From the NCBI GenBank assembly GCA_003645115.1, contig QNEG01000118.1:1-5808 (forward strand): DNA of 5,808 nt. The letters run 5' to 3'. The notes beneath the pieces are model-generated. The model saw only the letters and a list, made by a program, of their open reading frames with translations, did not search any database and was not told the origin of the DNA. This DNA is from a bacterium (lineage in GTDB: Bacteria > UBP14 > UBA6098 > B30-G16). A program made the position numbers and the translations under genes. The number at the start of each line of letters is the position of its first letter. Position 1 is the first letter of the stretch. Positions 1-5,165 of this stretch are shown piece after piece.

Positions 1-1033
1 AATTACCGGTGTTCCACTGGAGGAGATGACTCAAGAAGACCAGACCAGATTATTGAGAATGGAGGAGGAGTTATCTCGCTATTTGGTGGGACAGAAAAAG
101 GCGATAAAGGCACTTTCTCATTCCATTCGGCGTTCTCGTTCGGGTTTAAGGAATCCTAATCGTCCAGTGGGGAGTTTCTTGTTTCTCGGTCCCACTGGAG
201 TAGGAAAAACCGAACTGGCTAAGGTGCTAAATCGCTTTCTATTCGGTTCTGATGATTCTATTGTTCGAATCGATATGTCGGAGTATATGGAAAAATTTTC
301 TGTGTCTCGCCTGCTGGGCGCTCCACCCGGCTATGTGGGATATGAAGAAGGTGGAACACTTACCGAAGCGGTCCGAAGACATCCTTATTGCGTGGTCCTA
401 TTCGATGAAATCGAGAAGGCTCATCCCGAAGTATTTAATTTACTGTTGCAGATACTGGAAGATGGCGTTTTAACTGATAGTTTCGGCAGAAAAGTCGATT
501 TTAAAAATACCATTATAATTATGACATCTAATATCGGAACAGAAGAAATAGTATCCTCGAGATTAGGTTTCGAGGATAGTGATAATATGCCAGATTATGA
601 AGCTATGCAGGAACAATTGCTTTCTCGGGTTCGCAAAGTGATGAGACCGGAATTGCTCAATAGAATCGATGAGATTATAGTATTTCGTTCACTCGGTGTG
701 GAGGATATCGAAAAAATCGTGGATATAAAATTGGATGAGTTGAATAAACGAGTCGAGCATAAGGGATTATCTCTTGTGTTAACCTCGTCTGCGAGAAAAT
801 GGTTAGCGGAAAAGGGATATGACCCTAATATGGGTGCTAGACCATTGACCAAAGCTATTCAGCAATATGTGGAAAATCCACTATCGGAGAAAATATTATC
901 GGGTGATATACCATGGGAACATATTGTGCGAGTGGAATTGAATGAAGAAAAAAATGAATTGGAATTTTCTCCTGTGAAAATAGACGAGGATACTTCCTCA
1001 GAGATTGATGAAATCTCGATGGTAGGAGAATGA
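1..1033 (+). CDS. clpC: ATP-dependent Clp protease ATP-binding subunit ClpC, C-terminal part (5' truncated by window edge)
   Basis: AAA+ unfoldase that threads substrate proteins into the ClpP peptidase in the cytoplasm. The frame is open from base 2, so the ATG at 26 is internal; 343 residues are visible against about 800-850 for the family, and the N-domain, first AAA+ domain and middle domain lie upstream. The segment opens at the ITGVPLEE linker. Numbering from that I, it shows Walker A GPTGVGKT (63-70), pore loop GYVG (110-113), Walker B ending LFDE (133-136), sensor-1 TSN (175-177), the LNR arginine-finger region (R221) and sensor-2 GAR (R280). An LGF tripeptide at 188-190, followed by a YEAM...RPELLNRID stretch, matches the ClpP-docking loop of ClpC/ClpA and argues against ClpB, which lacks it. 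The tail after about residue 320 is acidic and variable. No hairpin terminator follows the TGA stop. All second-module ATPase motifs look intact. Confidence 0.93.
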   Translation, partial: ITGVPLEEMTQEDQTRLLRMEEELSRYLVGQKKAIKALSHSIRRSRSGLRNPNRPVGSFLFLGPTGVGKTELAKVLNRFLFGSDDSIVRIDMSEYMEKFSVSRLLGAPPGYVGYEEGGTLTEAVRRHPYCVVLFDEIEKAHPEVFNLLLQILEDGVLTDSFGRKVDFKNTIIIMTSNIGTEEIVSSRLGFEDSDNMPDYEAMQEQLLSRVRKVMRPELLNRIDEIIVFRSLGVEDIEKIVDIKLDELNKRVEHKGLSLVLTSSARKWLAEKGYDPNMGARPLTKAIQQYVENPLSEKILSGDIPWEHIVRVELNEEKNELEFSPVKIDEDTSSEIDEISMVGE

Positions 1034-1036
1034 ATA

Positions 1037-1082
1037 TTTTTTATAAAAAAAACCTTGACTTAAGCTAATGGAGTAATATCTT
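1037..1082 (+). promoter_or_regulatory. Probable sigma-70-type promoter for the secreted-protein pair
   Basis: A -35-like TTGACT lies at 1055-1060 and a weak -10 candidate TATCTT at 1077-1082, with a 16-base spacer. TTATTATTAT at 1081-1090 offers alternative -10 hexamers at less good spacing. Just upstream, an A/T block (six T, AT, eight A; 1037-1052) resembles an UP element. It lies between clpC and the next gene and precedes a strong ribosome site. The -35 is convincing; the exact -10 is uncertain. Confidence 0.5.
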
Positions 1083-1114
1083 ATTATTATGATAGAGCAG
1101 AAAAATACGAAAAT

Positions 1115-1121
1115 AAGGAGG
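1115..1121 (+). promoter_or_regulatory. Ribosome binding site AAGGAGG that fixes the start at 1130
   Basis: AAGGAGG ends 8 bases before the ATG at 1130. An in-frame GTG at 1121 overlaps the site itself and TTG at 1127 is too close, so ATG 1130 is the supported start. The site is part of a 9-base stretch, AGGAGGTGT (1116-1124), that is exactly complementary to 3591-3599 in the 3' untranslated region of the same predicted transcript. Confidence 0.85.
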
Positions 1122-1129
1122 TGTGCTTG

Positions 1130-2389
1130 ATGCGCAAGTGGATTTACTTAGTAGGTATAATGTTATTTTGCGGGTTAGCGGTAGCTGTGCCCGGCGGTGA
1201 GGAGGGATTACCCGAGAGTTCGCCTGTGACTCCTGCATTGGATGATGGCGGAGACCCCATTCCACCTTTCGAGGCAATGGCTGAAACCACAGCAAATATC
1301 TATATTTATGTTACACTTCGACAACCCGAGGGACCAGCTGCATCGGGTATCGAAATAGAATCTACATATTGTGCCAGTGGTTTCGAGTTTGTGCAGATAA
1401 AAGCACATACACCGCTATGGAGCCGTGATAGCGCCGAAGTCCAGTATTATTTGCTTTACAGGACTCAATGGGCTGCTTTCAATTGGGGTGATTTAAACAT
1501 TCTCACCGGTTATCAGGACTCTATGTGGATTATGAATCCAATAGAAGACTGGATTACTCATACCGACCCCGACCCCGCATATCGATGGTATAGCTATACT
1601 TCCACCCGTGATGAATTCCAGGATTCCATCTGGAGTCGCGAGGATATCTGGGGCACTGGATATGGAACACAGGGGGTATGCGATGAAAATGTCAACTGGT
1701 ATTATGTCTGTGTGGCGGTAGATAGCACCCCTATGCCCAGAAAGGTATCTCCAGAACCATCAGACCCGGTCGGTGAAGTCGATCAGTGGCTATATGTTGG
1801 AGACAACATTATTAGCTACCCGGTGGATATCGGTGTCGGGCGAGCGGATAGTCTTGCTATGGTTATCGACACTATCGATGGAACACCTGCCGCAGAAAAA
1901 ATTCATAAATGGGATGCAACAACGCAGATGTGGACCGAAATTGCTTTCATTTTCTTTGGTTCTTGGTCTGGTTCAGATCCTGTCGCACCGGGTGATGTGT
2001 TCCGTGTAGTGAAAACTGATCCCACTACTGTTTTGTGGTCGGCTCATACTCCAGGATATGTCCCCTATGATGCCGATATTACCAATCATACATTGACATT
2101 AGCACCGGGAACATCTACTGGTGATAATTATGTTATGATGCCATATCAAGAATATAATTTGCTGTTGGGTATCAATAGTTCGATGGAAGGTATAGACTAT
2201 GTTCGAGCAAAAGATATGCTTGGAGATATTACCCGCGCTACCAAAATTCACAAATGGGATGGGGCTACACAGATGTGGACCGAAATTGCATATTATTTCT
2301 TTGGTTCACCAAGTGGAAATACCAGAGTATTACCAGGATTGCCTTATCGTGTAGTTGTCGATGGCACCTGCACCTGGCCCCCAGAATAA
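1130..2389 (+). CDS. Secreted protein of unknown function with Fn3-like middle and duplicated C-terminal module
   Basis: I do not recognise a named family for this 419-residue protein. Residues 1-19 form a type I signal peptide: MRK, a hydrophobic stretch, and a likely cleavage after AVA at 17-19. C14 is not in a good lipobox because F precedes it. Residues 20-55 are a Pro/Gly/acid-rich low-complexity linker. Residues about 65-215 are rich in Trp/Tyr and end in WYYVCVAVDST...SPEPSDPVGE, which resembles the last strands of a fibronectin type III domain (inference). From about 225 to the end come two related modules. Each contains KIHKWD followed by TQMWTEIA and FFGS, with the KIHKW motifs at 257 and 372, exactly 115 residues apart. 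The protein is aromatic-rich and looks all-beta. It ends in WPPE with no sorting domain, unlike its downstream neighbour. It is probably co-transcribed with the gene at 2457 (67-base gap, no terminator between). A surface or extracellular structural or binding role is likely, with no catalytic motif seen. Confidence 0.8.
   Translation: MRKWIYLVGIMLFCGLAVAVPGGEEGLPESSPVTPALDDGGDPIPPFEAMAETTANIYIYVTLRQPEGPAASGIEIESTYCASGFEFVQIKAHTPLWSRDSAEVQYYLLYRTQWAAFNWGDLNILTGYQDSMWIMNPIEDWITHTDPDPAYRWYSYTSTRDEFQDSIWSREDIWGTGYGTQGVCDENVNWYYVCVAVDSTPMPRKVSPEPSDPVGEVDQWLYVGDNIISYPVDIGVGRADSLAMVIDTIDGTPAAEKIHKWDATTQMWTEIAFIFFGSWSGSDPVAPGDVFRVVKTDPTTVLWSAHTPGYVPYDADITNHTLTLAPGTSTGDNYVMMPYQEYNLLLGINSSMEGIDYVRAKDMLGDITRATKIHKWDGATQMWTEIAYYFFGSPSGNTRVLPGLPYRVVVDGTCTWPPE
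1898..1962 (+). repeat. Internal direct repeat, copy 1 (coding)
   Basis: These 65 bases encode the KIHKWD...TQMWTEIA...FFGS stretch of the first module. By hand alignment 54 of 65 bases match the copy at 2243-2307, without gaps. The copies are 345 bases apart, exactly 115 codons, so the duplication keeps the reading frame. Confidence 0.85.
2243..2307 (+). repeat. Internal direct repeat, copy 2 (coding)
   Basis: This is the second copy of the 65-base coding repeat at 1898-1962. Mismatches cluster in two short blocks: after KIHKWD, and in the codons between TEIA and FFGS. The central 20 bases (2270-2289), including those for the end of QMWTEIA, are identical in both copies. Confidence 0.85.
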
Positions 2390-2443
2390 ATAGTATGAAT
2401 AATGAAATGGCATAATTATAACGAGAGAAAAATAAAAAATAAT

Positions 2444-2449
2444 AGGAGG
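2444..2449 (+). promoter_or_regulatory. Ribosome binding site AGGAGG for the sorting-domain protein
   Basis: AGGAGG lies 7 bases before the ATG at 2457 and supports that start. The 67 bases between the two secreted-protein genes are A-rich with no GC-rich hairpin, which suggests read-through from the upstream gene rather than separate transcription. Confidence 0.85.
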
Positions 2450-2456
2450 ACAAGAG

Positions 2457-3560
2457 ATGATACGAAAAGCGAGTATAACAATTTTAATAGTGCTTCTGGC
2501 ATTTGGATTCGCCAATGCTAAAGTTTCTAAAATAAAAAGTGCATTGGAGGGTTGGTCAACAGACTTTACTATTTACTTAAATCAAGATACATTATGGGGC
2601 GTGCAGGATTCTGCGCTACCACCTACTCCAGACCCTGGTGACCCTTATTATGTGGATTATGAAAACTATGGTTCAGGAACTCCCACCAATGCAACTGCAA
2701 TCGATTCCACTGACTCCACCATATTTGGATTGTATATTAAATTGTGGGCTCGAAAAATGACCAATACTGCTCCTCCTGGTGAACCAGAATCCTGCGCTGT
2801 TAATACTAATACTTCCTATTCCAATGTTTATTATGCTGGTTATAGTTCTGCAGGAGAGGGCTTTCCTGGATTCACTATCGATGGACCCTTTAAATTATTG
2901 GCATCTGATAATTTCCCAGCTAACTATCATCATTATATTAGAATCCAGACTTCATTATGTAATATCAAGGAAATAGACGGAGTAAGCCCATTTAGTTTCG
3001 ATGATAACGATTCCCTGTTCGTCTATATCGAGGATAGATATGGAACATATAGTTGTTATCCCGATTCTGGGTCAGAATGTAAATTTATGACATTCGTATG
3101 GGAATCCAATCCTGGAGCAGGATGGCCCACTGATCCCAGTGACCCCTATGGACAGATGAACCCAGCTATTATCGATAGCATCACCTTTAGTGCTACAGCA
3201 TTCTGGGACAGTCTGGTCGGATTTGAAGATGACCCTTGTTTATATCCAATGGGTGTCCAGGACAAGCCTGTGGTTCCACAGGTGCCGGTGCTATATCAGA
3301 ACAATCCCAATCCATTTAATGCATCCACAGATATCGAATTTTCTGTTCCCACTGCCAGCAATGTTAAGCTCGAGGTTACCGATGTCCTTGGAAAACGAGT
3401 TCGTTTACTGTGTGATAAGCAAATGAACCAAGGCAATCATATTATCCGCTGGGATGGAAAGGACGAGAAAGATAATGAAATGCCCAGTGGAGTCTATTTC
3501 TATAAACTCACTGTGGGCGATAGTTTCGTGGATAAGAAAAAGATGACACTGATTAAATAA
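2457..3560 (+). CDS. Secreted protein with C-terminal FlgD-like / type IX secretion sorting domain
   Basis: This 367-residue exported protein has an unrecognised middle region. Residues 1-21 are a clear signal peptide (MIRK, hydrophobic core, ANA at 19-21, predicted cut before K22). Residues 22-275 are rich in Asp, Pro, Ser, Tyr and Trp with Cys at 113, 168, 200, 208 and 261, and match no family I can name. Residues about 279-367 form the sorting domain: LYQNNPNPFN at 279-288, a short beta region ending in VTDVLGKRVR, then RWDGKD (331-336), SGVYFYKL (344-351) and a basic end at KKKMTLIK. This is the FlgD-Ig-like / Por-sorting tail that, in known families, directs outer-membrane passage by the type IX system and is often removed afterwards. 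In candidate phyla outside Bacteroidetes the tail is common, but export by T9SS is not always shown. The gene is the last of its predicted unit, with a terminator 56 bases downstream. Confidence 0.85.
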   Translation: MIRKASITILIVLLAFGFANAKVSKIKSALEGWSTDFTIYLNQDTLWGVQDSALPPTPDPGDPYYVDYENYGSGTPTNATAIDSTDSTIFGLYIKLWARKMTNTAPPGEPESCAVNTNTSYSNVYYAGYSSAGEGFPGFTIDGPFKLLASDNFPANYHHYIRIQTSLCNIKEIDGVSPFSFDDNDSLFVYIEDRYGTYSCYPDSGSECKFMTFVWESNPGAGWPTDPSDPYGQMNPAIIDSITFSATAFWDSLVGFEDDPCLYPMGVQDKPVVPQVPVLYQNNPNPFNASTDIEFSVPTASNVKLEVTDVLGKRVRLLCDKQMNQGNHIIRWDGKDEKDNEMPSGVYFYKLTVGDSFVDKKKMTLIK

Positions 3561-3590
3561 AAATGTTGAAGTAGAATTAGGATTCATCTT

Positions 3591-3599
3591 ACACCTCCT
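3591..3599 (+). promoter_or_regulatory. Anti-Shine-Dalgarno-like segment in the 3' untranslated region
   Basis: ACACCTCCT is the exact complement of AGGAGGTGT at 1116-1124, the ribosome site of the first gene in the same predicted transcript. Its core CACCTCCT also equals the usual 16S rRNA 3'-end anti-SD sequence. Read on the minus strand it forms AGGAGG 6 bases before an ATG (3585-3587). Whether it is used at all is unknown. Confidence 0.35.
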
Positions 3600-3615
3600 A
3601 ATTTATTTCTTCTAC

Positions 3616-3646
3616 GACCGCTCTTGAAAAAGGGCGGTCTTTTTTT
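3616..3646 (+). terminator. Rho-independent terminator of the secreted-protein unit
   Basis: The arms GACCGCTCTT (3616-3625) and AAGGGCGGTC (3630-3639) pair over 10 positions with a single T-G wobble. They close on a GAAA tetraloop of the stable GNRA type and are followed by seven T (3640-3646). The minus-strand reading has no T-run, so the terminator is one-directional. Confidence 0.93.
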
Positions 3647-3724
3647 GGAAAAAATACTCTATTTCACAAACTATCGTGGTTATACTATTTTTGTGGATAC
3701 ATAAATTCTGTATTTAAAAATGTC

Positions 3725-3753
3725 TTGACATATAAAGATGCGATATTTATATA
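3725..3753 (+). promoter_or_regulatory. Promoter of the tRNA unit
   Basis: A consensus -35 TTGACA (3725-3730) is separated by 17 bases from a -10-like TATATA (3748-3753). Transcription would begin around 3760, immediately before the first tRNA at 3762. The 78 bases between the preceding terminator and this promoter are A/T-rich and hold nothing else I can support. Confidence 0.7.
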
Positions 3754-3761
3754 TTATGGTC

Positions 3762-3834
3762 GGACCCATAGCTCAGTTGGTAGAGCGGAGGACTCATAAT
3801 CCTTTGGTCCCAGGTTCGAGTCCTGGTGGGTCCA
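3762..3834 (+). tRNA. tRNA with CAT anticodon: elongator Met or, more likely, Ile2 (AUA-reading)
   Basis: The 73-base cloverleaf is complete. The acceptor GGACCCA/TGGGTCC is fully paired, the D arm is GCTC/GAGC, and the anticodon stem GAGGA/TCCTT has loop CTCATAA with CAT at 3795-3797. The T arm CCAGG/CCTGG encloses TTCGAGT, the discriminator is A, and CCA is not encoded. The G1-C72 pair excludes initiator tRNA. C4-G69 and C5-G68 are the acceptor pairs known to favour lysidine formation by TilS on E. coli tRNA-Ile2, and the E. coli elongator Met acceptor differs there. Ile2 is therefore favoured by inference, but a plain CAT search would label it Met. It is first in a two-tRNA transcript. Confidence 0.95.
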
Positions 3835-3852
3835 TTTTAATATTAGAAAGGA

Positions 3853-3925
3853 GGGCGATTAGCTCAGATGGAAGAGCGTCCCGTTCACATCGGGAAGGTC
3901 AGTGGTTCAAGTCCACTATCGCCCA
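3853..3925 (+). tRNA. tRNA-Val (CAC)
   Basis: The 73-base cloverleaf has acceptor GGGCGAT/ATCGCCC, D arm GCTC/GAGC with loop AGATGGAA, and anticodon stem TCCCG/CGGGA with loop TTCACAT, giving anticodon CAC at 3886-3888 (reads GTG). The T arm is AGTGG/CCACT around TTCAAGT, the discriminator is A, and CCA is not encoded. It lies 18 bases after the CAT tRNA, with no promoter or terminator between, so the two are co-transcribed. Confidence 0.96.
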
Positions 3926-3949
3926 ATTCGACAATTAAGGAGTAACTGG

Positions 3950-3983
3950 AAAGGTGCACTAAAATTAAGGTGCACCTTTTTTT
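3950..3983 (+). terminator. Terminator-like hairpin after the tRNAs, abutting the NIF3 start
   Basis: The arms AAAGGTGCAC (3950-3959) and GTGCACCTTT (3970-3979) pair perfectly over 10 positions around a 10-base A/T-rich loop. A seven-T run (3977-3983) starts inside the 3' arm. It ends only 6 bases before the ATG at 3990. Its position suits termination of the tRNA transcript, but it could also act as an attenuator for the gene after it. Confidence 0.85.
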
Positions 3984-3989
3984 ATTGCT

Positions 3990-5123
3990 ATGCGATTAGA
4001 AGAACTTATAAAAGAATTCGAACTGTTTTGCCCACAGGAATGGATTTATACCGGAGACAGAGTGGGACTATTCTGCGGAGATAGAAAACGCGCAATAGAA
4101 AAGGTATTGTTGGCATTAGACCCTACCGATGCAGTTATCGAGGAAGCAATACAGGGTGGATTCGATTTGCTATTTACTCACCATCCACTAACCAGAAACG
4201 AGTTCAAATCTGTGCTGAAAGACGATAGAAAAACTGGAAAGATATATCGCGCAATCCAGCACGATTTGGCAATTTATTCCGCTCACACCAATCTCGATTT
4301 CGCTCCATTCGGAGTGTCGGTAACTTTAGCGGAAATATTGGGAGTAGAAATAGAAAGACCACTTTATGATAAATCCACGGAGAAATTGTATAAATTAGTG
4401 GTATTCGTTCCGGAGGACAATTTTGAATTGTTCCGCAAACAAATACTCGACATAGGAATTGGCAATATCGGAAATTACAGTCATTGTAGTTTTTCTACTT
4501 CCGGTGAGGGCACATTTAAACCGACTTCGGGTGCCAACCCATATATCGGAAAAATCGGAAAATTAGAGAAAGTAAATGAACTAAGATTGGAAACTATAGT
4601 GCCCGCTCACCTGCTTGGTCGAGCCATTCGAGCAGTAAATGACTATCATCCATACGAGGAACCAGCATTAGATATCTATCCGCTGGAGAACGATAAGATA
4701 AAGGGCGGATTCGGAGTAATCGGAAATTTGCCAAAAATTATGTCTATCAACAGCATAGCTGAGTTATGTGCGGAGAAATTGCCTACTTATGAAATACGAT
4801 ATATCGGCGATGCCGAACGAGTGGTGAGAAAAGTAGCTATACTCGGCGGAAGCGGAGATTTATTTATCGAGCAGGTTATATCATCAGGTGCAGATTTATA
4901 TATCACTGGAGAATTGAAACATCATTCCGCACTGGAATTAGCGGAAGCTGGGATTTCTGCGATAGTTTCGGGACATTTTGGCACAGAATGGATAGTCCTG
5001 CCAAGATTGAAAAATATTTTGACACAAATATTCGAGAGATTCGACCAGCGAGGTGAAATAGTTATATCGGATGCCGAACAGCCAATATTTAGGATGGCTC
5101 ATCTGGTAAGTGAAATAAAATGA
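3990..5123 (+). CDS. Nif3-like dinuclear metal centre protein (YqfO type, with CutA-like insert)
   Basis: This 377-residue cytoplasmic protein is a member of the NIF3 / GTP cyclohydrolase I type 2-like family, which forms hexameric rings with a two-metal site. Its physiological reaction is not firmly established. All five expected metal ligands are visible: H64 and H65 in FTHHPL, D103 in AHTNLDF, and H329 and E333 in SGHFGTE. TGELKHH at 306-312 is another family signature. Residues about 130-235 form the PII/CutA-like insert (GIGNIGNYSHCSFSTSGEG, then HPYEEPALDIYPL) that separates long YqfO-type members from short ones such as E. coli YbgI. Start: no other ATG occurs before residue 251 and a TAA at 3966 closes the frame upstream, so ATG 3990 fits the family's N-terminus. 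Oddly, no ribosome site precedes it and a terminator-like hairpin ends 6 bases upstream. The COG1579 gene follows after 42 bases, a common pairing in bacteria. Confidence 0.93.
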   Translation: MRLEELIKEFELFCPQEWIYTGDRVGLFCGDRKRAIEKVLLALDPTDAVIEEAIQGGFDLLFTHHPLTRNEFKSVLKDDRKTGKIYRAIQHDLAIYSAHTNLDFAPFGVSVTLAEILGVEIERPLYDKSTEKLYKLVVFVPEDNFELFRKQILDIGIGNIGNYSHCSFSTSGEGTFKPTSGANPYIGKIGKLEKVNELRLETIVPAHLLGRAIRAVNDYHPYEEPALDIYPLENDKIKGGFGVIGNLPKIMSINSIAELCAEKLPTYEIRYIGDAERVVRKVAILGGSGDLFIEQVISSGADLYITGELKHHSALELAEAGISAIVSGHFGTEWIVLPRLKNILTQIFERFDQRGEIVISDAEQPIFRMAHLVSEIK

Positions 5124-5153
5124 TTATCTTAAGTAAAGAAAATTTGAGAAATA

Positions 5154-5160
5154 GAAGGAG
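5154..5160 (+). promoter_or_regulatory. Ribosome binding site GAAGGAG for the zinc-ribbon protein
   Basis: GAAGGAG lies 5 bases before the ATG at 5166 and supports that start. No terminator or convincing promoter is seen in the 42 bases after the NIF3 stop, so the two genes probably share a transcript. Confidence 0.8.
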
Positions 5161-5165
5161 ACAAT

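Noticed and set aside
1037..1052. T6-AT-A8 palindrome as a clpC terminator
   Set aside because: It has no G/C in the stem and no loop, and it sits just upstream of a -35 element, so an UP-element-like role is more plausible.
1121..1129. GTG start at 1121 for the first secreted protein
   Set aside because: The GTG overlaps the AAGGAGG site; ATG 1130 has ideal spacing and gives a cleaner signal peptide.
1160..1180. Lipoprotein signal (C14) in the first secreted protein
   Set aside because: The residue before Cys is Phe, which is not tolerated in a lipobox; AVA at 17-19 gives a normal type I site.
3665..3696. CACAAA...TTTGTG inverted repeat before the tRNA promoter
   Set aside because: It is only 6 pairs with a loop of about 20 bases in A/T-rich sequence, so chance is sufficient.
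3738..3938. 66-codon frame across both tRNA genes
   Set aside because: It is a translation of the two tRNA cloverleafs. IAQLVERRTHNPLVPGSSPGG-like peptides are a well-known artefact of reading tRNA genes as protein.
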